A stretch of DNA of 64,000 nucleotides from NCBI RefSeq assembly GCF_003001675.1, contig NZ_PVYW01000033.1, positions 1 to 64,000 of the forward strand, written 5' to 3'. Made by a program: the position numbers and the translations under genes. Origin of the DNA: Cohnella sp. SGD-V74. GTDB taxonomy: Bacteria > Bacillota > Bacilli > Paenibacillales > Paenibacillaceae. Shown here piece by piece: positions 31,973-41,259 of the stretch (positions within the stretch are counted from its first letter, which is position 1; every line of letters starts with the position of its first letter). Below the pieces are notes generated by a model that saw only the letters and a program-made list of their open reading frames with translations, was not told where the DNA came from and searched no databases.

Positions 31973-32826
31973 TGCGAAGCAGCTCGTTTCGCTCCGCCGC
32001 GGCTACAGTTGCGCTGTACGTCGTCTTGTCGCTGCTGTCTTTGCTGTTCGTGTTCCCGCTTTACTGGCTGGTCGTCAGTTCCTTTAAGCCGCTCTCGGCC
32101 ATTTTCCGCATTCCGTTCGAATGGTGGCCGGTCGATTGGACGTTTAAGCATTACAAGGACGGCTGGCGGTTCATGGGAAGCGTCACGTTCGCGCGGGTCT
32201 ATCTGAACACGGCGTATGTGACGATCGTGTCGGTCGTCGCCACCGTCTTCACGTCGACGCTGGTCGCCTTCGGGTTCGCGCGTCTGCGCTTCCTCGGCAA
32301 AAACGTGCTGTTCGTCGCCCTGCTGGCGACGATGATGCTGCCGACGCAGGTGACGCTCGTGCCTACGTTTCTGATCTTCGATTACCTGAATCTGATCGAT
32401 ACGTACGCCGCGCTCTATATCGGCGCGTTTTTCGGAGGCGGCGCGTTCTATATTTTCCTGATCCGGCAGTTCATCATGGGCTTGCCCTTCGATCTGGACG
32501 AATCGGCCCGGCTGGACGGCGCTTCGACGTTCCGTATTTATTGGAGCATTATTTTGCCGCTCTGCTCGCCGGTGCTGATTACGATCGTCATTCTTAGCTT
32601 TACTTGGACGTACAACGATTTCTTCACGCCGCTTATCTTCCTGAGCAGTATTGAGAAATTCACCGTTCCGGTCGCGATCAATACGTTCCTCGACGAAGCC
32701 GGAACGGGCAAGGTCGGCGTGGCAATCGCCATGACGACGCTGTCCGTCGTTCCGCTGCTGGCTGTCTTCTTCGCGGCGCAGCGGCGCTTCATGCAGGGAA
32801 TTGCCACGACGGGGCTGAAGGGATGA
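31972..32826 (+). CDS. Sugar ABC transporter permease (MalG/UgpE type)
   Basis: 284 aa, six membrane segments. The EAA loop reads FDLDESARLDGASTFRIYWSIILPL (about 170-195). It forms the membrane channel with the preceding permease. GAAAGGAGG precedes the start, and the stop overlaps the MFS gene start (ATGA). Confidence 0.92.
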   Translation: MRSSSFRSAAATVALYVVLSLLSLLFVFPLYWLVVSSFKPLSAIFRIPFEWWPVDWTFKHYKDGWRFMGSVTFARVYLNTAYVTIVSVVATVFTSTLVAFGFARLRFLGKNVLFVALLATMMLPTQVTLVPTFLIFDYLNLIDTYAALYIGAFFGGGAFYIFLIRQFIMGLPFDLDESARLDGASTFRIYWSIILPLCSPVLITIVILSFTWTYNDFFTPLIFLSSIEKFTVPVAINTFLDEAGTGKVGVAIAMTTLSVVPLLAVFFAAQRRFMQGIATTGLKG

Positions 32827-34028
32827 AGACGGCTCCGACCGAGCGCGGGGAGCCGGAGGCTGCCCGTCGCTTAAGCGGATTGCCCGCGCTGCACTTCCTG
32901 GTCGCCGCTCCGCTCGCGTTCGTCTCCGTCTACCTGCCGCTTACGCTGCAGGCCAAAGGACTCGGAATGGCGGAGATCGGCGCAACGCTGGCGGCCGGCT
33001 CGCTCGTTGGGCTGTTCGGCCAGCTGCTCTGGGGGGCGCTGAGCGACCGCTTCGGCACGTCGCGGCGAATTCTAGCTCCCTTGCTGCTGGGCGCGGGGCT
33101 GCTGCTCGGCGGGTTGTACGCCTCGGCGGCGATATGGGCGGCCGCGGCTTGCGCGGTCGCCGTGCGGCTGTGCACGACGTCGCTGCAGCCGCTGACGGAC
33201 AGCTGGACGCTGCTGGAAGCGGGAACGGCCGGCTTCGGACGTTACCGGCTGTGGGGCAGCGCCGGCTATGTGCTGCTGACGGCGGGCATGGGACTGGCCG
33301 CGTCGGATTCGGGGCTCGCCGCGGTGCACGTCTTTCAATGGGCGGCGCTGGCGGCGGGAGCCGCGCTCGCCATCGGCATGAAGGAGCGAAGACGCCCGCG
33401 GGCCGGCGCGGCAGACTGGCGGCAGGCGGGGCGGGTGCTGCGGCATCCGTCGATATGGAAGCTGCTGCCTTTCGTCGTGCTCGCCGCCGTTCCGGCGCGG
33501 GCCTTCGAGAGCTTCCTGAGCCTGAACGCCAAGCAGCTGGGGGCGGACGAACTGACCGTGGCGGGCTTGTCCGTGCTGGAGCCGGCTTGCGAAATCCCGT
33601 TTCTGCTGCTCGGGATGGCGGGCATCCGGCGTTACGGCGCCGATCGCGCGCTGCTGCTGGCGGCTGTGCTGTACGTCTGCGCCTGGATCGCGCTGCTGAG
33701 CTTTTCGTCGCTGTACGCGCTAGCGGCCGCTCAGGCGCCGCTCGCCGGCGGAGCGATGCTGCTCTACTTGGCGGTCACCGTCTATTTGCGCGAGATTTTG
33801 CCCGAAGGGATGCTGGCGACGGGGCAGGCGGCGCTGTTCGTCATGTTGTATTCGTTCTCGGGGATGATCGGCAATCTGCTGGGCGGCTTTCTTCTGGAGG
33901 AGGGAGGACGAACGGCGCTGTTCGGCGCAGCCTTGGTGCTGTCGGCGTGCGCCGCGGCCGGGTTCGCCGGACGGCTGAGATCGGCGAAGGCAATGGGCAA
34001 GCATAGGGATGGCACTTATTTTGATTGA
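32823..34028 (+). CDS. MFS transporter, LacY/nucleoside-permease-like
   Basis: 401 aa, about twelve hydrophobic segments. The loop after helix 2 has the MFS motif GALSDRFGTSRRILAPLLL (about 62-80), and the general build (LPALHFLVAAPLAFVSVYLPLTLQAKGLG) resembles the MFS_1-like sugar permease group. It is translationally coupled to the ABC permeases, so a second uptake or an efflux route for the same sugar or its product is plausible. The substrate cannot be read from the sequence. Confidence 0.8.
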   Translation: MKTAPTERGEPEAARRLSGLPALHFLVAAPLAFVSVYLPLTLQAKGLGMAEIGATLAAGSLVGLFGQLLWGALSDRFGTSRRILAPLLLGAGLLLGGLYASAAIWAAAACAVAVRLCTTSLQPLTDSWTLLEAGTAGFGRYRLWGSAGYVLLTAGMGLAASDSGLAAVHVFQWAALAAGAALAIGMKERRRPRAGAADWRQAGRVLRHPSIWKLLPFVVLAAVPARAFESFLSLNAKQLGADELTVAGLSVLEPACEIPFLLLGMAGIRRYGADRALLLAAVLYVCAWIALLSFSSLYALAAAQAPLAGGAMLLYLAVTVYLREILPEGMLATGQAALFVMLYSFSGMIGNLLGGFLLEEGGRTALFGAALVLSACAAAGFAGRLRSAKAMGKHRDGTYFD

Positions 34029-34045
34029 GGAAAAGAGGTTCAGCG

Positions 34046-35074
34046 ATGGCGAACAGACATTTCGGCATGACCGAATATTGGATCAACCGTGCGAAGCGGT
34101 GGCAGCCTCGGATGACGTTTCGGGGAGAGGGACCGGAGGCGTGGCAGGCATGGCGGGAAGAGGCGCTGGCCAAGCTGCTGGAGCTGCTCGGGGAATTCCC
34201 GGAGCCGGTCGATCTGGCCGCAGAGGTGGAGTACGCCGTGCCCGACGGCGAGCTGATCCGCGAGCGTGTCGTCTTCGACTCGGAGGAGTTCGCGTCCGTG
34301 CCGTGCGTCGTGCTGCGGCCGAAGGACATGCAGGCGAATCGGGCCAACGCCGCCATTATATGCTGCAACGGGCACCCGGTCTCGCTGGGCAAAGATCCAG
34401 TGGCTGGCGTTCGCTCCGAGCCCGAGCACAACGAGGCGATCGCGCGGATGAACTATAACTACGGGGAGCAGCTGGCCAAGGCGGGATTTCTGACGATTAT
34501 GCCCGAGCTGCGCGGCTTCGGCGAGCGCAACGATACGTTCGGGCGGCGCGACGCTTGCGACATCAATTACGTCAAAGGCTCGATTCTCGGCATCTACCCG
34601 CAGACGCTGAACATCTGGGACATGAAGCGCTGCGTCGATTATTTGGAGACGAGAGAGGAAGTCGATCCGGGCCGGATCGGCATGATGGGGCTGAGCTACG
34701 GCGGGACGATGACGGCGTTGACGGCGGCGATCGAGCCGAGAATCAAGGCGGCCGACGTCAGCGGCTACATCAATTCGTTCCGCGGCTTCGGACTGGAGCG
34801 GGGCAACTTCTGCGGCTCCCAGGTGTTCCCCGAGGTGTTCAAATACTTCGATACGCACGACATCGCCGGCCTGATCGCGCCGCGTCCGCTGCTGGTGGAG
34901 ATGGCGATCTACGACGATTGCTTCCGGATCGAGGATCTGCTCAAAGGCTACGAAGGCGTGAAGCGGATTTACGAAGCGGCGGGGGCGGGCGACCATCTCG
35001 ATTCGGACGTCTTCCCCGGTCCTCACGCGTTCGCGGGCAACAAGGCGTTCGACTTTTTCAAAACTTATCTATGA
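34046..35074 (+). CDS. Alpha/beta-hydrolase, acetyl-xylan-esterase-like
   Basis: 342 aa. The nucleophile elbow GLSYGG sits near residue 219 (RIGMMGLSYGGTMTALTAA), an Asp-bearing strand follows (ALIAPRPLLVEMAIYDDCF), and the catalytic His is probably in FPGPHAFAG near the C-terminus. The fold matches cytoplasmic acetyl-esterase/dienelactone-hydrolase types. With no signal peptide it would deacylate imported oligosaccharides. I prefer the ATG at 34046 (MANRHFGMTEYW) with AAGAGG upstream over an in-frame start at 34025. Confidence 0.75.
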   Translation: MANRHFGMTEYWINRAKRWQPRMTFRGEGPEAWQAWREEALAKLLELLGEFPEPVDLAAEVEYAVPDGELIRERVVFDSEEFASVPCVVLRPKDMQANRANAAIICCNGHPVSLGKDPVAGVRSEPEHNEAIARMNYNYGEQLAKAGFLTIMPELRGFGERNDTFGRRDACDINYVKGSILGIYPQTLNIWDMKRCVDYLETREEVDPGRIGMMGLSYGGTMTALTAAIEPRIKAADVSGYINSFRGFGLERGNFCGSQVFPEVFKYFDTHDIAGLIAPRPLLVEMAIYDDCFRIEDLLKGYEGVKRIYEAAGAGDHLDSDVFPGPHAFAGNKAFDFFKTYL

Positions 35075-35122
35075 ACAACCTCAACAACCTCAACAACCTC
35101 AATAACTTTCAATAACCTCCGG
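35074..35122 (+). repeat. Nine-base microsatellite between esterase and dehydrogenase genes
   Basis: AACAACCTC is repeated three times without change (35074-35100), followed by degenerate AATAACTTTC and AATAACCTCC. It begins at the last base of the esterase stop codon. Slippage would change the gap length only, not a reading frame. Confidence 0.8.
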
Positions 35123-35137
35123 GGGGCTGTTACAACA

Positions 35138-36364
35138 ATGCGCAAGAAATATGTCATCGCGGGCGCCGGCCATCGCGCGCTGCATATGTTCGCTCTGCCG
35201 CTCGTCCGCCGTTTCCGGGACGTTGCGGAGCTGGCGGGCATCTACGACATTAACGCCAAGCGGGCGAAAACGATGAGCGACATGTGCGGGGGCGCGCCGG
35301 TATACGAGGATTTCGAGGAGATGCTGGCGTCGAGCGGGGCCGATGCGGTCATCGTGACGACGATCGACAGCGTCCATCACGAATACATTATCCGCGCGCT
35401 GCGCGCGGGCTGCGACGCGATCACGGAGAAGCCGATGACGACGGACGAGGAGAAATGCCGGGCCATTCTGGAGGCGGAACGCGAGACGGGGCGCAAGGTG
35501 ATCGTGACGTTTAACGTGCGCTACATTCCTTACGTCGGTCGGGTCAAGGAACTGATCCGAGGAGGCGCGGTCGGGAAGGTGCTGAGCGTGCACCTGGAGT
35601 ATATGCTGGACACGTCGCACGGAGCGGACTATTTTCGCCGCTGGCATCGCCATCAGGAATACGGAGGCGGGCTGCTCGTGCACAAGTCGACGCATCATTT
35701 CGACATGGTGAACTGGTGGCTGGAGGACGAGCCGAGCACGGTTCACGCTTACGGAGACACGGTGTTCTACGGGCCGACGCGCGAGGAGCGGGGAGAGCGC
35801 TGCCTGACTTGCGGGCATCGGACGGATTGCGATTTTTATTTCGACGTGACGGCGGACGAAGAGCTGCGGCGGCTGTACGTGGACAACGAAGACGAGGACG
35901 GCTATTACCGGGACCGCTGCGTGTTCGGCGACGGCATTACGACCTACGACACGATGGCCGTCCAGGTTCGCTATCAAGGCGGAGCGCTGCTGTCTTACTC
36001 TCTGAACGCGTTCTGTCCTTACGAAGGCTGGAAGGTGTCGGTTAACGGCACGGAGGGACGGCTGGAAGCCGAATCGTACGAACATGCCCTTAACGCGGAC
36101 AGCGCGAACGACGTCATCCGCGTGTTCAATCGCCGCGGCGAAGCGGTCGTCTACCATCTGCCGCAGGTGCAAGGCGTGCATGGAGGCGGAGACGAGCGGC
36201 TGCAGTCGAGCTTGTTCGTCGGCGGCGAGGCCGACTCGCTGGGCAAGCAAGCCGGCTCATGGGAAGGCGCGCAGTCGATTCTGATCGGCATCGCGGCCAA
36301 CCGCTCGATCTCTTCGGGCCGGCCGGTCGACGTTCCGACTTTGCTGCAGGCCGGCAGCGTATGA
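35138..36364 (+). CDS. Gfo/Idh/MocA-family oxidoreductase 1
   Basis: 408 aa NAD(P)-dependent sugar dehydrogenase. The N-terminal Rossmann fold begins KYVIAGAGHRALHM, and the conserved EKPM appears near residue 98. The C-terminal substrate domain includes VTFNVRYIPYVGRVKELI and GGGLLVHKSTHHFDMVNWW with its likely catalytic His pair. An unusual insert, RCLTCGHRTDCDFYFDV (about 225-241), carries cysteines that could bind metal. It acts on a sugar or sugar acid; the substrate is unknown. Confidence 0.85.
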   Translation: MRKKYVIAGAGHRALHMFALPLVRRFRDVAELAGIYDINAKRAKTMSDMCGGAPVYEDFEEMLASSGADAVIVTTIDSVHHEYIIRALRAGCDAITEKPMTTDEEKCRAILEAERETGRKVIVTFNVRYIPYVGRVKELIRGGAVGKVLSVHLEYMLDTSHGADYFRRWHRHQEYGGGLLVHKSTHHFDMVNWWLEDEPSTVHAYGDTVFYGPTREERGERCLTCGHRTDCDFYFDVTADEELRRLYVDNEDEDGYYRDRCVFGDGITTYDTMAVQVRYQGGALLSYSLNAFCPYEGWKVSVNGTEGRLEAESYEHALNADSANDVIRVFNRRGEAVVYHLPQVQGVHGGGDERLQSSLFVGGEADSLGKQAGSWEGAQSILIGIAANRSISSGRPVDVPTLLQAGSV

Positions 36365-36393
36365 ACGTTCAGCATACGAGGGAGGGAAGCGCG

Positions 36394-37497
36394 ATGAAAA
36401 AGTTCCGGGTCGGCATCATAGGCGCCGGGGACATCGCCGTCATGCATGCTCAGGCGTACGGGGAGTTGGCGGAGGAATGCGAGTTGGTCGCGATTGCCGA
36501 TACCGACGAGGACCGTGCGCGGCGGCTCGTCGAGGCGGCCGGAACGGAAGTTGAGACGTTCGCCGACTACCGTCGTCTGCTGGAGCGGGAGGATATCGAC
36601 ATTGTGTCCGTCTGCACGCCGCCGTACGTGCGCGAGGCTCCCATCGTGGCCGCGCTGGCCGCGGGTAAGCACGTGATGGCGGAGAAGCCGCTGGCGGCTT
36701 CGCTGGAGGAATGCGACGCCATGCTGGAGGCGGCGGCCAAGTATAACCGGAAGCTGGCCGTCATGCTGCAGACGCGCTTCGAGCTGTCTGTCCGGCAAAT
36801 CCGCCACCTGGTCGCCTCTGGCGCGATCGGCGAGCCGCTGTTCGCTTCGGCGGCCAATCATCATTGGCGCGGCGAGCGATATTACGGCAAGCCGTGGCGC
36901 GGCACATGGGAGCGGGAGCGCGGGGGCGTCCTGATGAACCTCGGCATCCACACGCTGGACGTGCTGCTCTGGACGCTCGGCGAACTGTCGGCGGTCAGGG
37001 CGAATATGGCCACGCTCGGCAACCGGATCGAGACGGAGGACGCCGCGGCCGCTTCGCTCAAATTCACGTGCGGCGCGCTCGCCCAATTCGTCTGCACGAC
37101 GACGCATCCTGTCGACGGCAGCTCGCTGGAAATTTCGGGACGCAGCAGGATGGTTCGCTATCCGCTCTCCTTTGCCGCATACGCGCAAAACGATGCGGGC
37201 TACCCGATGCGGGACGCCGCGGCAGAGGTTGAGCTGGCGCAAGCCGCGGACGCATACGCGCTGGCTGCTGAAGAAGTCACGGAAGGCTTCGCCGGTCCGA
37301 TCCGCGATCTGTTCGCCGCTATCCGCGAGGACCGGGAGCCGATCACCGGAGGGCTGTCCGTGCGCCGGACGATCGAAGCCGTGACGGCGATCTACAAGTC
37401 CGCGGCGACGGGGGCGGAGGTGCGGCTGCCGATCGGCCGGGATGACGCCTGTTATACGACGGATGGGCTGCATCGGCTGATGAAAACGATAAAATAG
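36394..37497 (+). CDS. Gfo/Idh/MocA-family oxidoreductase 2
   Basis: 367 aa. The Rossmann motif VGIIGAGDIAVMHAQAY opens the protein, EKPL lies near 99, and the substrate domain contains LQTRFELSVRQIRHLV and GGVLMNLGIHTLDVLLW with the catalytic His. GGAGGG before the ATG at 36394 is the better ribosome site, though an in-frame ATG at 36361 overlaps the previous stop. Paired Gfo/Idh/MocA enzymes often carry out successive oxidation and reduction of one sugar, as in inositol, levoglucosan or 3-keto-glycoside pathways. Confidence 0.86.
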   Translation: MKKFRVGIIGAGDIAVMHAQAYGELAEECELVAIADTDEDRARRLVEAAGTEVETFADYRRLLEREDIDIVSVCTPPYVREAPIVAALAAGKHVMAEKPLAASLEECDAMLEAAAKYNRKLAVMLQTRFELSVRQIRHLVASGAIGEPLFASAANHHWRGERYYGKPWRGTWERERGGVLMNLGIHTLDVLLWTLGELSAVRANMATLGNRIETEDAAAASLKFTCGALAQFVCTTTHPVDGSSLEISGRSRMVRYPLSFAAYAQNDAGYPMRDAAAEVELAQAADAYALAAEEVTEGFAGPIRDLFAAIREDREPITGGLSVRRTIEAVTAIYKSAATGAEVRLPIGRDDACYTTDGLHRLMKTIK

Positions 37498-37721
37498 CGG
37501 GAGAAAACAAGAAGATGACGGAGGAAGGGAGAGGGGCGGCAGCCGTACGATAAAGTCACGGGGGAAGCGCGCGAACATAAGAAAGTCGACAACATGCGCC
37601 GAAGCCGAATTTTGCAGCCTGGAAGGAGGGATTTGACACTGCGCCCCCAGGGGGAGGGGCTGTCGCCGATGAAGGGTGTATTTGGGAACGGGCAAGCAAA
37701 ATGACAAAGGAGGCTTGAAAC

Positions 37722-40454
37722 ATGAACGGTTCAATGTCTCAACCGGCCAAGCGGGCGCTGGCCGCTCTGCTGGCAGGCGCGATGCTCGTCGCGCTGTTTT
37801 TCGTTATGCAACGGTCTTACGCTTCGACGACCCTGATCGAGGGTTACGACAATCAGCAGCCGTCGTCGATGACGAAGCCGGTCAAAGGAGTGCCGTACAC
37901 CGATCCGATCTACCAGACGACGGTCGTCAGGGCGACGGATTACCTTGCGGACGGCATCGTGAACGTGCAGAACAATCCGGTCTTCGTTCGCAACGACTAT
38001 TCCCGCAGACCGGCGTTTAATCAGGACAATTCCAAGTATCTTGTGAAGGCGCTGGACGGCTTCTGGTATTCGTACGATGCCGACACGTACGCGAAGCTGC
38101 AGAAGCTGCCTTACTTGGCAGGGGCCGCGGAGCCGCAATGGAGTCCGACCGATCCGGACATCATTTACTACGTTCCGAATCAAGGCGGGCTTGTGCTGAA
38201 CCGGCTCGATATTTCTACGGGCACGACGACCGTAGCGGCGAACTTCGCCGGCAGATTGCCGTGGACGGGAGCGGCTCACGTATCGACCCGCAGCGAAGGC
38301 TCTCCTTCGGCGGACGGACGGTATTGGGGCTTCCAGGTGGACAACGCCAGCTGGCAAAGCCTTGGCGTATTTACGTACGACCTGCAGACGGACACGATTC
38401 TGTCGACCAGAAGCACGAACGGCGTGAAGCCGGACCATGTCAGCATGAGTCCTTCGGGAGACTACTTCGTCACGTCCGGCGACGACGCGTCGGGTACGGT
38501 CGCTTACGCGCGGAACGACCTGAGCACGCCGGTCCGCACGCTGCACCACAAGAGCGAGCATTCCGATCTGGCGATCGACGCGAACGGGGACGATGTCTAC
38601 GTCTCGATTGACTACCAGTCGAACTCGGGCGACGTCTTCATGGTGAATTTGCGGACGGGGGAGAAAACGGTGCTCTTCTCGACCTACGTGGGCGGCCAGA
38701 CGACGGCGCTGCACGTATCGGGCAAAGCGTACGATCACCCGGGCTGGGCGCTTATCTCCACTTACGGGGGAGAGAATGCGTCGCCGCAGTGGTTCAACAA
38801 GAAAATTTTCGCCGTCGAGCTCAAGGCCAGTCCCCGCATCTACAATCTCGCGCATCACCACGTGTTCACGTACGCGGGATACGATACGGAGCCGCATGCG
38901 ACGGTTAACCGGGATTTTACGAAAATACTGTTCAACTCCAACTGGGAGACGTCGTCGGGCACGAATATCGATGCCTATATGATTCGCCTGGAACCGGGAG
39001 ATATTCCGGAGGCGGGCACCGGGCCTGAGCCGTCTCCGACTTCAAGCCCTTCGCCGACGCCAACTCCGACGCCGAGCCCGACTCCGTCGCCGGAACCGGG
39101 AACGATTACGCTGCAAATGGGCGTAAACGGTTATGAGGGCGGCAAAAACCAGAGCCACCTAAGGGAAACTTCGCCAAACGAAGGCCACTACGGTACGGGG
39201 CAAGCTCCCGTGTACTATTTGCGGGACGGCGGTTTTCCGACGAACGTGCTGATCTCCTTCGACTTGGACGACGTATTGCCGGAAGGGGCGGTGCTGGAAT
39301 CGGCGACGTTGTCGCTGTATAGCGAAGGAACCGCGGCGTATTCCGGCGGCACGCTCGACATGTACCGGATCGTCGATCCCGACGATCTCGGACCGTGGGT
39401 CGAAGGCAGCAGCGACGATTACACGGAGAAGGACGGAGCGGCTTGGACAAGGCGCGCCGGTACGGAAAATACGGTGACGACCGGCTGGACGAACGTATCC
39501 GGCAGCACGCCGATGGATGCCGTCGCGACTCCGCCGAGCGGCACGATCGCCCTGGGCACCGGCGGCGGCTGGCATACGTCCACGGACGTGCTCGACGACG
39601 TGCTGACGTGGATCGAAGGCACGGACGTCAATCAAGGCTGGCTGCTGCGGACGAGAGACGGCAGCGGCATCAACGTGCAGGACGTGGCGAGCAACCAGTA
39701 CGCCAACTCGGCTTTGCGGCCTAAGCTGACGCTGACGTATTCGGAGGATGGAGAGCCGACGCCTTCGCCTTCGCCAAGTCCGACCCCGACGCCGACTCCA
39801 TCGCCCGACCCGGATTCGGTGACGCTGCAGGCGGGAGTCGGAGGCTACACGGGAGGCAAGGATCAGAGCCATATCCGGGAAACTTCGCCGAACGAAGGAC
39901 ACTACGGAGCGGGCCAAGCGACGACTTATTATTTGCGCGAAGGCTTCGCGACAGGCGTGCTGCTTTACTTCGACCTGACCGGCGTCGTTCCGAACGGCGC
40001 GACGATCGATTCGGCGGTGTTGTCGCTGTACAATACGGGCACCGATTCGTATACGGCGGGCACGCTGGAACTAAGGCGGATTGTCGATCCGGACGGCCTG
40101 GGCATATGGGACGAAGGCGCCAATACGGATTATACGTTAAAAGACGGAGCCGCCTGGACGCGAAGAGCGGGCAGCGGCAATACGGTGACCAAAGGATGGA
40201 CGTCGACTTCGGGCAGCACGCTGCTGGACGCCGCGCTTGCCGCTTCGGGCACGGTGGCCATGACGACGGGGAGCGGCTGGAACGCTTCGACCGACGTCAA
40301 AGCCGACGTGCAGGCATGGATCGACGGAACCGCGCCGAACCAAGGCTGGTACATCCGGCCCGCCTCGGGCAGTCCGATCAACATCCAGCAGGTGCCGAGC
40401 AACCAATACGGCAACGCGTCTTATCGGCCTAAGCTGACGATTACCTACCATTAA
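37722..40454 (+). CDS. Secreted beta-propeller protein with two DNRLRE (CBM96-like) modules
   Basis: 910 aa. Residues 1-35 are a signal peptide (LAALLAGAMLVALFFVMQRSYA). Residues about 40-427 form repeated blades of PD40/WD40-like type (PAFNQDNSKYLVKALDGFWY, VSMSPSGDYFVTSGDD, HATVNRDFTKILFNSNW). A Pro/Thr/Ser linker (428-459) leads to a DNRLRE-type jelly roll (about 460-670), a second PTS linker and a second jelly roll (about 697-910). The two modules are close copies (QSHLRETSPNEGHYG against QSHIRETSPNEGHYG). No lyase active site was identified; the propeller resembles oligo-uronide and ulvan lyase folds only in outline. AAAGGAGG precedes the ATG by nine bases. Confidence 0.8.
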   Translation: MNGSMSQPAKRALAALLAGAMLVALFFVMQRSYASTTLIEGYDNQQPSSMTKPVKGVPYTDPIYQTTVVRATDYLADGIVNVQNNPVFVRNDYSRRPAFNQDNSKYLVKALDGFWYSYDADTYAKLQKLPYLAGAAEPQWSPTDPDIIYYVPNQGGLVLNRLDISTGTTTVAANFAGRLPWTGAAHVSTRSEGSPSADGRYWGFQVDNASWQSLGVFTYDLQTDTILSTRSTNGVKPDHVSMSPSGDYFVTSGDDASGTVAYARNDLSTPVRTLHHKSEHSDLAIDANGDDVYVSIDYQSNSGDVFMVNLRTGEKTVLFSTYVGGQTTALHVSGKAYDHPGWALISTYGGENASPQWFNKKIFAVELKASPRIYNLAHHHVFTYAGYDTEPHATVNRDFTKILFNSNWETSSGTNIDAYMIRLEPGDIPEAGTGPEPSPTSSPSPTPTPTPSPTPSPEPGTITLQMGVNGYEGGKNQSHLRETSPNEGHYGTGQAPVYYLRDGGFPTNVLISFDLDDVLPEGAVLESATLSLYSEGTAAYSGGTLDMYRIVDPDDLGPWVEGSSDDYTEKDGAAWTRRAGTENTVTTGWTNVSGSTPMDAVATPPSGTIALGTGGGWHTSTDVLDDVLTWIEGTDVNQGWLLRTRDGSGINVQDVASNQYANSALRPKLTLTYSEDGEPTPSPSPSPTPTPTPSPDPDSVTLQAGVGGYTGGKDQSHIRETSPNEGHYGAGQATTYYLREGFATGVLLYFDLTGVVPNGATIDSAVLSLYNTGTDSYTAGTLELRRIVDPDGLGIWDEGANTDYTLKDGAAWTRRAGSGNTVTKGWTSTSGSTLLDAALAASGTVAMTTGSGWNASTDVKADVQAWIDGTAPNQGWYIRPASGSPINIQQVPSNQYGNASYRPKLTITYH

Positions 40455-40469
40455 TTGAAGTGATCGGGC

Positions 40470-40529
40470 GCCTCCGCTCGCGTACGTCCTGCCTCCTTCG
40501 GAGATGCAGGGCGGACCGAGCGGGGGCGT
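40470..40529 (+). terminator. Long hairpin after the secreted protein gene
   Basis: CGCCTCCGCTCG pairs with CGAGCGGGGGCG (one mismatch), enclosing a second stem GTCC...GGAC with CTGC/GCAG. No clear T-run follows. It marks the right edge of the accessory block. Confidence 0.55.
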
Positions 40530-40673
40530 TCGCTCTAGTCGGCCGTTGGGCATGGTGCGGAACGAACCGGAGCGGACAGAATAAATGGGCGGGGACGTCG
40601 TTAAAATGAGGATAGCGGCGTCGGCCGGAAATTGCGGCGCTTATTTGTTTTGAAAAAGAAGAGGACGGAATGG

Positions 40674-40702
40674 TTGTTTTTTGCCCAGGGTTATGCTAAA
40701 AT
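40674..40702 (+). promoter_or_regulatory. rplS promoter
   Basis: TTGTTT (40674-40679) and TAAAAT (40697-40702) are 17 bp apart, with TGC just before the -10 box (extended -10). This gives rplS its own transcription start, which it needs because trmD is far away. Confidence 0.7.
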
Positions 40703-40704
40703 TT

Positions 40705-40837
40705 GAAATGTTGTGTCCGTCTTCGGGTGAAGCGGATACGCTGATCGAGTAGGACGGTCCTCTGCACGCCAAGATCCGGATGCCAGGCACTCGGGGAGCG
40801 GGGTACGAACGTCTGTTAGGGAAGGAGTGAACACGCA
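40705..40837 (+). promoter_or_regulatory. Possible L19 mRNA leader
   Basis: About 130 bases lie between the rplS promoter and its start codon, enough for the structured L19 leader known in Bacillota. Local pairings such as CCGTCTTCGGGTGAAGCGG and GAGCGGGGTACGAACGTC are visible, but I could not match the family consensus by eye. Confidence 0.35.
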
Positions 40838-41182
40838 ATGAGCAATCTGATTCAAGCAATCACGCAAGAGCAGCTGCGCAAGGACATCCCTAGCTTCCGT
40901 CCGGGCGACACGCTGAAAGTTCACGTGAAAGTCGTCGAGGGTTCCCGCGAGCGCGTTCAGCTGTTCGAAGGCGTCGTTATCAAACGCCGCGGCGGCGGAA
41001 TCAGCGAAACCTTCACGGTTCGCAAAATCTCGTATGGCGTAGGCGTAGAACGTGCCTTCCCGGTACATTCCCCGCGTCTGGAGAAAATCGAAGTGGCTCG
41101 CCGCGGTAAAGTTCGCCGCGCGAAACTGTACTACCTGCGCAACCTGCGCGGTAAGGCAGCACGTATCAAGGAAATTCGATAA
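40838..41182 (+). CDS. rplS: 50S ribosomal protein L19
   Basis: 114 aa, with the family signatures FRPGDTLKVHVKVVEGSRERVQ and RGKVRRAKLYYLRNLRGKAARIKE. L19 lies at the 30S-50S interface. GGAAGGAGTG precedes the ATG. It is normally downstream of trmD; here it starts a new unit, followed by a terminator and lepB. Confidence 0.97.
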   Translation: MSNLIQAITQEQLRKDIPSFRPGDTLKVHVKVVEGSRERVQLFEGVVIKRRGGGISETFTVRKISYGVGVERAFPVHSPRLEKIEVARRGKVRRAKLYYLRNLRGKAARIKEIR

Positions 41183-41190
41183 TGGACGAC

Positions 41191-41226
41191 AGAGGAGGGC
41201 TTGGCGACGTTCAAGTCCTCCTTTTT
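41191..41226 (+). terminator. Terminator after rplS
   Basis: GAGGAGGGCTTG pairs with CAAGTCCTCC, with small bulges, and is followed by TTTTTGC. Confidence 0.7.
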
Positions 41227-41259
41227 GCATGTATTCCAGAAAGCTAGAGGCGATTACGA

